This document shows positions 8,054 through 16,317 of a DNA stretch of 64,000 bases, one piece after another. Numbering within the stretch: the stretch's first letter is position 1; each line of letters opens with the position of its first letter. This DNA comes from JAFMDF01 sp965222705. GTDB taxonomy: Bacteria; Bacteroidota; Bacteroidia; Chitinophagales; Saprospiraceae. The notes under the pieces were generated by a model, which saw nothing but the letters and a program-made list of their open reading frames with translations, was not told the origin of the DNA and did no database searches. The position numbers and the translations under genes were made by a program. The stretch is taken from NCBI GenBank assembly GCA_965222705.1, contig CBDCUO010000040.1:62001-126000 (forward strand), given 5' to 3'.

Positions 8054-10021
8054 ATGAATAACATCAAATGCTTGCTCTTTTTATTCTTCTTTGGCTTTTT
8101 TCTCGCTGCTCAGGGTCAATCGCTTGATTGTGCAGACAGGGATTATCCCTTTTTGGTTTCCTTTTACAAATCCACCAATGGAGAGGATTGGATTAATAAA
8201 TGGGATACGACCAATTGTGATATATGCAGTTGGTATGGGATTACTTGTAATGGGTTTAGCCCAGATGCCAGTCGGGTAAGTAAGCTGGAACTTTCCAATA
8301 ATAACTTGTCTGGCACCTTACCTCTTGACATCGGGGAAATGTCAAACATGAGAGTACTAGACCTATCTAATAATCATATATCCGGTAGTCTTCCTACAAG
8401 CTTCCTGGGTATAGGACTAACAGTTTTAGATTTAAGTAATAATCAAATGAATGGGGAAATTCCGCCTGAAATATGGAGATTTGCAATGATGGCGAATCTT
8501 GATTTAAGCAATAATCAGTTTAGTGGTCCTATTCCCAGTGGAATTGGTAGTATAGGTTTTGCAATACGAGACTTTGTAGATTCAATTATTGTTGACATAG
8601 AAAATAATCAACTATCGGGGTGTTATCCCCCTCTTTTAAAAACGTTTCATTGTGTTGGGACCTCAGAACCCACTTACCTTTTTACTCAGGATAATCCAGA
8701 TTTACCTTTTCAAGGCGATTATTTTAAATTTTGTGAAACAGGTCTAGGCTCAGAAGACCTGGATAATGACGGCATCTGCAATAGCGAAGACTGCGATGAT
8801 ACCAATGCTAGCATTGGAGCTTCGCAACCACCAGGCACGGCCTGTGACGACGGCAATCCCAATACCGTCAATGATATGGTGGGGGAAGACGGTTGTACTT
8901 GTGTTGGCACTCCGATAAGTGGCGGCACTGCCGACTGCTCCACCCTCCAATTCACCTCCCAATCCAATCAAATCACCGTTTCTGGCTTAAGTCCTTCTTC
9001 CAAAATAGAACTCATCGGTCAACATACCGACTGGCAGATTGTGCCTGTTTGTGAAGGCAATTGCTCCGAAAGCCAGGTCATTGCTGACTTACAGGCGGGG
9101 GATTACTTTGTAAAGGTTCAACTCTTTGGTCAGAACGGGACTTTTTGCTATCGAGAAGAGCTAGTAAGCGTATCTGACGGTGGCGGCAGCACAGGCGGAG
9201 CCGCCGATTGCAATAAGCTAGTGTTTACCGGCGGAGACGGACAAATTACAGTTAGTGGGCTAACAGCCACTTATGATAAAGTAGAAATCATTGGCAGAAA
9301 CACCGACTGGCAGGTCATCTCTATTTGTGAAGGCAATTGCTCCAATCCGCAAATCATCCCTGACCTGTTAGCCGGAGACTATACCGTCAAAGTCAATCAA
9401 GGCGGCAATGACGGCAGCTTTTGCTATCGGGAGGAGTCAGTAAGTGTATCTGACGGTGGCGGCAGCACAGGCGGAGCCGCCGATTGCAATAAGCTGGTGT
9501 TTACCGGCGGGGACGGACAAATCACCGTAGAAGGGCTAACAGCCACTTATGACAAAGTAGAGATTATTGGTAGAAATACGAATTGGCAGGTGATTCTTGT
9601 GTGTGAGGGTAATTGCATGGACACCCAAATCATCCCTGACCTACTAGCTGGAGACTATACTGTCAAAGTCTATCAAGGTGGCAATGACGGCAGCTTTTGC
9701 TATCGAGAAGAGCAAGTAATAATAACAATAAGTAGTGCTAATCGAAATGGAGACCTGGACGCTGAAAAAGCCATAAGTCTTTATCCCAATCCGGCAAAAA
9801 CGGAGCTATGGGTGGATTGGGGAGAGTTTAGCGGTCAATCAGGCACGGTCAGCATCTATAATGTGCTCGGACAAAAAATCACTCAAAAGGCATACACTAC
9901 TGGGGATAAGCCATTAAGGTTCAACGTTTCTGATTACCAAAATGGTTTGTATTATTTAGCTATTGAAGCTAAGGGTAATCGCTCTATCACCAAGCGGTTT
10001 GTGGTGGAGAATTGGAAGTAA
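8054..10021 (+). CDS. Secreted leucine-rich-repeat protein with three Cys modules and T9SS sorting domain
   Basis: 655 aa. Signal peptide ends near LAAQGQ (about 22). An LRR cap (CDICSWYGITC) and about five LRRs (LSNN.LSG.LP) reach about residue 190. Residues about 236-285 form a Ca- or metal-binding-like segment (DLDNDGICNSEDCDD ... PGTACDDGNPNT ... GEDGCTC). Three ~80-aa Cys modules follow (from about 295), each with Cys near its start, C-EGN-C in the middle and FCYREE at the end, joined by Gly-rich linkers. A T9SS type A sorting domain (LYPNPAKTELW ... KRFVVENWK) closes the protein. The mature ectodomain from GQSLDCA onward is present almost unchanged inside the gene at 12297. Probably a surface-attached binding protein; the ligand is unknown. 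Confidence 0.88.
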   Translation: MNNIKCLLFLFFFGFFLAAQGQSLDCADRDYPFLVSFYKSTNGEDWINKWDTTNCDICSWYGITCNGFSPDASRVSKLELSNNNLSGTLPLDIGEMSNMRVLDLSNNHISGSLPTSFLGIGLTVLDLSNNQMNGEIPPEIWRFAMMANLDLSNNQFSGPIPSGIGSIGFAIRDFVDSIIVDIENNQLSGCYPPLLKTFHCVGTSEPTYLFTQDNPDLPFQGDYFKFCETGLGSEDLDNDGICNSEDCDDTNASIGASQPPGTACDDGNPNTVNDMVGEDGCTCVGTPISGGTADCSTLQFTSQSNQITVSGLSPSSKIELIGQHTDWQIVPVCEGNCSESQVIADLQAGDYFVKVQLFGQNGTFCYREELVSVSDGGGSTGGAADCNKLVFTGGDGQITVSGLTATYDKVEIIGRNTDWQVISICEGNCSNPQIIPDLLAGDYTVKVNQGGNDGSFCYREESVSVSDGGGSTGGAADCNKLVFTGGDGQITVEGLTATYDKVEIIGRNTNWQVILVCEGNCMDTQIIPDLLAGDYTVKVYQGGNDGSFCYREEQVIITISSANRNGDLDAEKAISLYPNPAKTELWVDWGEFSGQSGTVSIYNVLGQKITQKAYTTGDKPLRFNVSDYQNGLYYLAIEAKGNRSITKRFVVENWK

Positions 10022-10050
10022 ACCCCCTAGATTGGCTATTCAATCCTTCA

Positions 10051-10067
10051 TTCAAAATAGCTTTGAA
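10051..10067 (+). terminator. Possible weak terminator hairpin
   Basis: TTCAAA-ATAGC-TTTGAA (alternatively CCTTCA / TGAAGG) lies about 30 nt after the stop codon. The stem is short and the following T-run is poor, so this is uncertain. Confidence 0.3.
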
Positions 10068-10094
10068 GGAGGGCTACTTTATATTTGCAAGTCA

Positions 10095-10126
10095 TTTGTT
10101 TACTAAACAGTTAATTTGTAGCTTTA
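10095..10126 (+). promoter_or_regulatory. Promoter, plus-strand cluster gene 2 (TTTG-N20-TAGCTTTA)
   Basis: TTTG (10095-10098), 20 nt, TAGCTTTA (10119-10126). The sequence from the promoter to the ATG is the same as at 7957 and 12200. Confidence 0.65.
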
Positions 10127-10191
10127 TGCTTAGCTCATACCTCCTATCCCATTGAATAAAACTCGCTCAACAAGCTTAAAAAACAAAAACA

Positions 10192-12126
10192 ATGAACAAA
10201 TTTAAACACTTAATTTTCTCTTACTATTTTATTTTTTCTTTTGCCCCTTTATTAGTAGCTCAAGATTGTCCAATTGAAATTTTAGAAGTAGATTTTCCTA
10301 TAGAGGTAAGTCCTGGGGAAACCGTTACAAGTACTATCAAAGTAGAAAATATTAGTGATGCTCGTTCAGATGATTTAACCTTAGGGCTTTACATACTTAA
10401 TGTTAATGGTCCACTTAATGTTGGGCTCACTTTAATAGGAGAGACTGTATCACTAGACTTAGATGCAAATGCTACTAAAACTATTCCCTTGACAATAACT
10501 CTGCCAGACCCTCTATTTAACCGAAACACCCTTTTCAATGGTAATTTAAATAGATTCACCATGATAATAAGGTCTCCTGACAGTTCAGAGATATTTTTTG
10601 GAAATGAATGTGATACCGTCAACCTAAATTTTTCTATCAATAACCCAGTTACTGATTTAGCCTTGAATTTTATCAATGTTGAAGATTGTAGAAATAGTGA
10701 TGATGTGGTGAGCACAGATATTTGTCTAAAAAATTTAAATGATAATGTTACGGTTAGAGGGCCAATTTATGTCAGAGCAACCCCGTCCTGTGGTTTTTTT
10801 AATCCCAATTTATCAGGCTTCGAGTGCATAGCTGGGGTTCCATTTTTAGTTATGCAACAAGATTTATTACCTAAAGATTCTATTATTTTTGAGAAGCCTT
10901 TAAAAGTTCCAAGTGGCATCTTTGTTAATTACAGTTTTTCGATTTTAACGAGTGATTTAATAAATGTAAAAGACTCAAACCCCGATAATAATACTCTTAT
11001 AAAAACATTTACTGATATAGAAGATTGTAGGAGTAATGCAAATTGCTCCACCCTCCAATTCACCTCCCAATCCAATCAAATCACCGTTTCTGGCTTAAGT
11101 CCTTCTTCCAAAATAGAACTCATCGGTCAACATACCGATTGGCAGATTGTGCCTGTTTGTGAAGGCAATTGCTCCGAAAGCCAGGTCATTGCTGACTTAC
11201 AGGCGGGGGATTACTTTGTAAAGGTTCAACTCTTTGGTCAGGACGGGACTTTTTGCTATCGAGAGGAGCAGGTAAGTGTGTCGGGGGAAGGTGGCACAGG
11301 CGGAGCCGCCGATTGCAATAAGCTAGTGTTTACCGGCGGGGACGGACAAATTACAGTTAGTGGGCTAACAGCCACTTATGACAAAGTAGAAATCATTGGC
11401 AGAAACACCGACTGGCAGGTCATCTCTATTTGTGAAGGCAATTGCTCCAATCCGCAAATCATCCCTGACCTGTTAGCCGGAGACTATACCGTCAAAGTCA
11501 ATCAAGGCGGCAATGACGGTAGCTTTTGCTATCGGGAGGAGTCAGTAAGTGTATCTGACGGTGGCGGCAGCACAGGCGGAGCCGCCGATTGCAATAAGCT
11601 GGTGTTTACCGGTGGGGACGGACAAATCACCGTAGAAGGGCTAACAGCCACTTATGACAAAGTAGAGATTATTGGTAGAAATACGAATTGGCAGGTGATT
11701 CTTGTGTGTGAGGGCAATTGCATGGACACCCAAATCATCCCTGACCTACTAGCTGGGGACTATACCGTCAAAGTCTATCAAGGTGGCAATGACGGCAGCT
11801 TTTGCTATCGGGAGGAGCTAGTAGTAATAACAACAAGTAGTGCTAATCGAAATGGAGACCTGGACGCTGAAAAAGCCATAAGTCTTTATCCCAATCCGGC
11901 AAAAACGGAGCTATGGGTGGATTGGGGAGAGTTTAGCGGTCAATCAGGCACGGTCAGCATCTATAATATGCTCGGACAAAAAATCACTCAAAAGGCATAC
12001 ACTACTGGGGATAAGCCACTAAGATTCAACGTTTCTGATTACCAAAATGGTTTGTATTATTTAGCTATTGAAGCTAAGGGTAATCGCTCTATCACCAAGC
12101 GTTTTGTGGTGGAGAATTGGAAGTAA
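10192..12126 (+). CDS. Secreted CARDB-like protein with three Cys modules and T9SS sorting domain
   Basis: 644 aa. Signal peptide ends near LLVAQD (about 24). Instead of LRRs the head (about 25-280) holds two Ig-like, CARDB-type segments: the first with VSPGETVTSTIKVENISD, the second from NPVTDLALNF, with further Cys. The shared tail starts abruptly at nucleotide 11044 (TGCTCCACCCTCC), the same base position as in the neighbouring genes, and comprises three Cys modules and the T9SS sorting domain. The head is AT-rich while the tail is more GC-rich, so base composition changes at the junction. CARDB domains usually mediate adhesion or scaffolding; the specific role is unknown. This is the clearest example in the window of a different head on the constant tail. 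Confidence 0.85.
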   Translation: MNKFKHLIFSYYFIFSFAPLLVAQDCPIEILEVDFPIEVSPGETVTSTIKVENISDARSDDLTLGLYILNVNGPLNVGLTLIGETVSLDLDANATKTIPLTITLPDPLFNRNTLFNGNLNRFTMIIRSPDSSEIFFGNECDTVNLNFSINNPVTDLALNFINVEDCRNSDDVVSTDICLKNLNDNVTVRGPIYVRATPSCGFFNPNLSGFECIAGVPFLVMQQDLLPKDSIIFEKPLKVPSGIFVNYSFSILTSDLINVKDSNPDNNTLIKTFTDIEDCRSNANCSTLQFTSQSNQITVSGLSPSSKIELIGQHTDWQIVPVCEGNCSESQVIADLQAGDYFVKVQLFGQDGTFCYREEQVSVSGEGGTGGAADCNKLVFTGGDGQITVSGLTATYDKVEIIGRNTDWQVISICEGNCSNPQIIPDLLAGDYTVKVNQGGNDGSFCYREESVSVSDGGGSTGGAADCNKLVFTGGDGQITVEGLTATYDKVEIIGRNTNWQVILVCEGNCMDTQIIPDLLAGDYTVKVYQGGNDGSFCYREELVVITTSSANRNGDLDAEKAISLYPNPAKTELWVDWGEFSGQSGTVSIYNMLGQKITQKAYTTGDKPLRFNVSDYQNGLYYLAIEAKGNRSITKRFVVENWK

Positions 12127-12155
12127 ACCCCCTAGATTGGCTATTCAATCCTTCA

Positions 12156-12172
12156 TTCAAAATAGCTTTGAA
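12156..12172 (+). terminator. Possible weak terminator hairpin
   Basis: Same TTCAAA / TTTGAA hairpin as at 10051-10067, in the repeated spacer after the gene ending at 12126. Confidence 0.3.
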
Positions 12173-12199
12173 GGAGGGCTACTCTATATTTGCAAGTCA

Positions 12200-12231
12200 T
12201 TTGTTTACTAAACAGTTAATTTGTAGCTTTA
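12200..12231 (+). promoter_or_regulatory. Promoter, plus-strand cluster gene 3 (TTTG-N20-TAGCTTTA)
   Basis: TTTG (12200-12203), 20 nt, TAGCTTTA (12224-12231); third copy on this strand. Confidence 0.65.
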
Positions 12232-12296
12232 TGCTTAGCTCATACCTCCTATCCCATTGAATAAAACTCGCTCAACAAGCTTAAAAAACAAAAACA

Positions 12297-15200
12297 ATGA
12301 ATAACATCAAATATTTATTACTTTTCTTGTTTTCAATCTCCTTTATTCCCTACGCTTTTGTTCAGACCAACAACTGCGACCATCCTGATTATGATGCTTT
12401 AGTAGCTCTTAATCATTCGATCTCTGGCTTAAATTGGGACATTAATGATTGTGATGTTTGTAGTTGGGAAGGGATTATTTGTAATGAACAGGATAGGGTA
12501 TCTAGTATTGATAGGTCTTTTGAACTTGTAGAATTGGTTGGAACTATTCCATCTGAAATAGGCAATTTAAGTCAATTAAAAAAACTTGTTTTATCAACTG
12601 GAGATCAACTTGTTGGGATAATCCCGCCAGAAATAGGCAATTTAAGTCAATTAAATACATTAATTTTGCAAGGAAACTTAACAGGAAACATCCCCCCTGA
12701 AATTGCAAAGCTACAAGACCTAAAAATATTAATTTTTAGTTCTAACCAACTTACAGGAAATATCCCATTTGAAATTGGAAAGCTAATTAAGTTAACAAGT
12801 CTAAATTTAAATAATAACCAACTTACAGGAAATATCCCATTTGAAATTGGAAAGCTAATTAAGTTAACAAGTCTAAATTTAAATAATAACCAACTTACAG
12901 GAAATATCCCATTTGAAATTGGAAAGCTAATTAAGTTAACAAGTCTAAATTTTAGAAATAATCAATTAACGGGAATCATTCCGCATGAAATTGGTTTGCT
13001 AATAAATTTAACAGGGTTAGACTTAGCAAATAATGATCTATCTGGTTCTATTCCACCGGAAATAGGTAATTTGAGCAAAATGACTCTTTTAGATTTTACA
13101 GGTAATAATCTTACAGGCTTCATACCAAAAGAGCTCGCTCAAACGGGATCAACTGTTTCTCTAGGACTTGCTACTGGAGTCATTAACCTAAGATCCAATC
13201 AATTATCAGGTTGCTACCCTAGAGAATTAGAAGTTTTTTGTCGCGATAACCGAGATATAAATTTATTAGTAGAAAATAATCCAGATTTATCTTTTGGGGG
13301 TGATTTTAATTTAGCCTGTAGTTCCAACGAAGGGTTTTGTTCTAGTAGTAATGAAGTAAATTGCTCCACCCTCCAATTCACCTCCCAATCCAATCAAATC
13401 ACCGTTTCTGGCTTAAGTCCTTCTTCCAAAATAGAACTCATCGGTCAACATACCGATTGGCAGATTGTACCTGTTTGTGAAGGCAATTGCTCCGAAAGCC
13501 AGGTCATTGCTGACTTACAGGCGGGGGATTACTTTGTAAAGGTTCAACTCTTTGGTCAGAACGGGACTTTTTGCTATCGAGAGGAGCAGGTAAGTGTATC
13601 GGGTCAATCGCTTGATTGTGCAGCAGGAGATTACCCACGTTTAGTCTCCTTTTACAAATCCACCAATGGAGAGGATTGGATTAATAAATGGGATACGACC
13701 AATTGTGATATATGCAGTTGGTATGGGGTTACTTGCACTACTTTTAGACCTGGTGTTCGTGGAGTAACTAAGTTGGGACTTTCCAATAATAACTTATCTG
13801 GCACCTTACCTCTTGACATCGGGGAAATGATAAACATGAGAGTACTAGACCTATCTAATAACCATATATCCGGTAGTCTTCCTACAAGCTTCCTGGGTAT
13901 AGGACTAACAGGTTTAGATTTAAGTAATAATCAAATGAGTGGGGAAATTCCTGAATCAATTAGGCTTTTTTGGACTAGTACCCTCAATCTTAGTAATAAT
14001 CAATTTAGTGGAGAAATACCGCCTGAGATATCAGGAGTTGATGGTAGCGTTAGGGAATTAGTCGACTCAGTTATTATTAATTTAGAAAATAATCAATTAT
14101 CGGGGTGTTATCCTACATTTTTAAAAAATTTTCATTGTCCCAAAGGCATACAATCTACTTATTTTTTAACAGAAGGAAATCCGGACTTACCTTTTCAAGG
14201 CGATTTTTCAAAATTTTGTGAAACAGGTCTAGGCTCAGAAGACCTGGATAATGACGGCATCTGCAATAGCGAAGACTGCGATGATACCAATGCTAGCATT
14301 GGAGCTTCGCAACCACCAGGCACGGCCTGTGACGACAGCAATCCCAATACCGTCAATGATATGGTGGGGGAAGACGGTTGTACCTGTGTTGGCACTCCGA
14401 TAAGTGGTGGCACTGCCGACTGCTCCACCCTCCAATTCACCTCCCAATCCAATCAAATCACCGTTTCTGGCTTAAGTCCTTCTTCCAAAATAGAACTCAT
14501 CGGTCAACATACCGATTGGCAGATTGTGCCTGTTTGTGAAGGCAATTGCTCCGAAAGCCAGGTCATTGCTGACTTACAGGCGGGGGATTACTTTGTAAAG
14601 GTTCAACTCTTTGGTCAGAACGGGACTTTTTGCTATCGAGAGGAGCAGGTAAGTGTATCGGGTCAATCGCTTGATTGTGCAGACAGGGATTATCCCTTTT
14701 TGGTTTCCTTTTACAAATCCACCAATGGAGAGGATTGGATTAATAAATGGGATACGACCAATTGTGATATATGCAGTTGGTATGGGATTACTTGTAATGG
14801 GTTTAGCCCAGATGCCAGTCGGGTAAGTAAGCTGGGACTTTCCAATAATAACTTGTCTGGCACCTTACCTCTTGACATCGGGGAAATGTCAAACATGAGA
14901 GTACTAGACCTATCTAATAATCATATATCCGGTAGTCTTCCTACAAGCTTCCTGGGTATAGGACTAACAGGTTTAGATTTAAGTAATAATCAAATGAATG
15001 GGGAAATTCCGCCTGAAATATGGAGATTTGCAATGATGGCGAATCTTGATTTAAGCAATAATCAGTTTAGTGGTCCTATTCCCAGTGGAATTGGTAGTAT
15101 AGGTTTTGCAATACGAGACTTTGTAGATTCAATTATTGTTGACATAGAAAATAATCAACTATCGGGGTGTTATCCCCCTCTTTTAAAAACGTTTCATTGT

Positions 15201-16289
15201 GTTGGGACCTCAGAACCCACTTACCTTTTTACTCAGGATAATCCAGATTTACCTTTTCAAGGCGATTATTTTAAATTTTGTGAAACAGGTCTAGGCTCAG
15301 AAGACCTGGATAATGACGGCATCTGCAATAGCGAAGACTGTGATGATACCAATGCTAGCATTGGAGCTTCGCAACCACCAGGCACGGCCTGTGACGACAG
15401 CAATTCCAATACCGTCAATGATATGGTGGGGGAAGACGGTTGTACTTGTGTTGGCACTCCGATAAGTGGTGGCACTGCCGACTGCTCCACCCTCCAATTC
15501 ACCTCCCAATCCAATCAAATCACCGTTTCTGGTTTAAGTCCTTCTTCCAAAATAGAACTCATCGGTCAACATACCGACTGGCAGATTGTGCCTGTTTGTG
15601 AAGGCAATTGCTCCGAAAGCCAGGTCATTGCTGACTTACAGGCGGGGGATTACTTTGTAAAGGTTCAACTCTTTGGTCAGGACGGGACTTTTTGCTATCG
15701 AGAGGAGCAGGTAAGTGTATCGGGGGGAGGTGGCACAGGCGGAGCCGCCGATTGCAATAAGCTAGTGTTTACCGGCGGGGACGGACAAATCACCATAGCA
15801 GGACTCACGGCGACTTATGATAAAGTAGAGATTATTGGTAGAAATACGAATTGGCAGGTGATTCTTGTGTGTGAGGGTAATTGCATGGACACCCAAATCA
15901 TCCCTGACCTACTAGCTGGAGACTATACTGTCAAAGTCTATCAAGGTGGCATTGACGGCAGCTTTTGCTATCGGGAGGAGCTAGTAGTAATAACAACAAG
16001 TAGTGCTAATCGAAATGGAGACCTGGACGCTGAAAAAGCCATAAGTCTTTATCCCAATCCGGCAAAAACGGAGCTATGGGTGGATTGGGGAGAGTTTAGC
16101 GGTCAATCCGGCACGGTCAGCATCTATAATGTGCTCGGACAAAAAATCACTCAAAAGGCATACACTACTGGGGATAAGCCATTAAGGTTCAACGTTTCTG
16201 ATTACCAAAATGGTTTGTATTATTTAGCTATTGAAGCTAAGGGTAATCGCTCTATCACCAAGCGTTTTGTGGTGGAGAATTGGAAGTAA
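12297..16289 (+). CDS. Giant secreted LRR protein with three LRR blocks, four Cys modules and T9SS sorting domain
   Basis: 1330 aa. Order: signal peptide (ending near YAFVQ); LRR block 1 with cap CDVCSWEGIIC (about 40-315), including three almost identical 24-aa LRRs at about 150-221; Cys module 1 (from about 356); an internal unit of about 353 aa (from 436) holding a second LRR block, the DLDNDGICNSEDCDD segment and a module; a second 353-aa unit (from about 789) nearly identical to the mature part of the 655-aa protein at 8054; a further module; and the T9SS tail (from about 1240). Each internal unit starts at GQSLDCA, the mature N-terminus of the 8054 protein, so signal-less ectodomains were fused in frame. 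Probably a surface adhesin; function unproven. Confidence 0.87.
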   Translation: MNNIKYLLLFLFSISFIPYAFVQTNNCDHPDYDALVALNHSISGLNWDINDCDVCSWEGIICNEQDRVSSIDRSFELVELVGTIPSEIGNLSQLKKLVLSTGDQLVGIIPPEIGNLSQLNTLILQGNLTGNIPPEIAKLQDLKILIFSSNQLTGNIPFEIGKLIKLTSLNLNNNQLTGNIPFEIGKLIKLTSLNLNNNQLTGNIPFEIGKLIKLTSLNFRNNQLTGIIPHEIGLLINLTGLDLANNDLSGSIPPEIGNLSKMTLLDFTGNNLTGFIPKELAQTGSTVSLGLATGVINLRSNQLSGCYPRELEVFCRDNRDINLLVENNPDLSFGGDFNLACSSNEGFCSSSNEVNCSTLQFTSQSNQITVSGLSPSSKIELIGQHTDWQIVPVCEGNCSESQVIADLQAGDYFVKVQLFGQNGTFCYREEQVSVSGQSLDCAAGDYPRLVSFYKSTNGEDWINKWDTTNCDICSWYGVTCTTFRPGVRGVTKLGLSNNNLSGTLPLDIGEMINMRVLDLSNNHISGSLPTSFLGIGLTGLDLSNNQMSGEIPESIRLFWTSTLNLSNNQFSGEIPPEISGVDGSVRELVDSVIINLENNQLSGCYPTFLKNFHCPKGIQSTYFLTEGNPDLPFQGDFSKFCETGLGSEDLDNDGICNSEDCDDTNASIGASQPPGTACDDSNPNTVNDMVGEDGCTCVGTPISGGTADCSTLQFTSQSNQITVSGLSPSSKIELIGQHTDWQIVPVCEGNCSESQVIADLQAGDYFVKVQLFGQNGTFCYREEQVSVSGQSLDCADRDYPFLVSFYKSTNGEDWINKWDTTNCDICSWYGITCNGFSPDASRVSKLGLSNNNLSGTLPLDIGEMSNMRVLDLSNNHISGSLPTSFLGIGLTGLDLSNNQMNGEIPPEIWRFAMMANLDLSNNQFSGPIPSGIGSIGFAIRDFVDSIIVDIENNQLSGCYPPLLKTFHCVGTSEPTYLFTQDNPDLPFQGDYFKFCETGLGSEDLDNDGICNSEDCDDTNASIGASQPPGTACDDSNSNTVNDMVGEDGCTCVGTPISGGTADCSTLQFTSQSNQITVSGLSPSSKIELIGQHTDWQIVPVCEGNCSESQVIADLQAGDYFVKVQLFGQDGTFCYREEQVSVSGGGGTGGAADCNKLVFTGGDGQITIAGLTATYDKVEIIGRNTNWQVILVCEGNCMDTQIIPDLLAGDYTVKVYQGGIDGSFCYREELVVITTSSANRNGDLDAEKAISLYPNPAKTELWVDWGEFSGQSGTVSIYNVLGQKITQKAYTTGDKPLRFNVSDYQNGLYYLAIEAKGNRSITKRFVVENWK
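12744..12957 (+). repeat. Three tandem 72-bp repeats encoding one LRR each
   Basis: Copies start at 12744, 12816 and 12888. They are the same DNA sequence until the third diverges near 12950. Each encodes 24 residues with QLTGNIPFEIGKL. Lack of synonymous drift indicates recent slippage or duplication that keeps the reading frame. Confidence 0.92.
13601..14659 (+). repeat. Internal ectodomain duplication, unit 1 (1059 bp)
   Basis: Starts at GGGTCAATCGCTTGATTG, the sequence found at 8113 just after the signal peptide of the 655-aa gene. The LRR portion has diverged from unit 2, while the Ca-binding-like segment and Cys module are almost identical. 1059 bp equals 353 codons, so the frame is preserved. 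Confidence 0.88.
14660..15719 (+). repeat. Internal ectodomain duplication, unit 2
   Basis: Near-identical at DNA level to 8113 to about 9170 of the neighbouring gene, with only scattered substitutions (for example TVLDLS versus TGLDLS). Confidence 0.88.
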
Positions 16290-16317
16290 ATCAAGGCAAA
16301 GGCATTTTGCAAAGATC

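Larger units (their letters stand above)
10022..10191. repeat. 170-bp intergenic repeat, copy 1
   Basis: Identical to 12127-12296 except one visible base (tacttt versus tactct). It joins the tail of one family gene to the promoter of the next. With the near-identical module and tail DNA upstream it makes a direct repeat of more than 1 kb. Confidence 0.9.
12127..12296. repeat. 170-bp intergenic repeat, copy 2
   Basis: Partner of 10022-10191; contains the promoter and leader of the 1330-aa gene. Confidence 0.9.

Noticed and set aside
8719..8971. Long antisense frames opposite the shared modules (also near 14200-14460 and 15260-15520)
   Set aside because: They recur only because the coding strand is duplicated; no start signals or known protein.
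12744..12957. Regular repeats resembling a CRISPR array
   Set aside because: The units are directly adjacent, 72 bp long, without spacers, and encode LRRs in frame.
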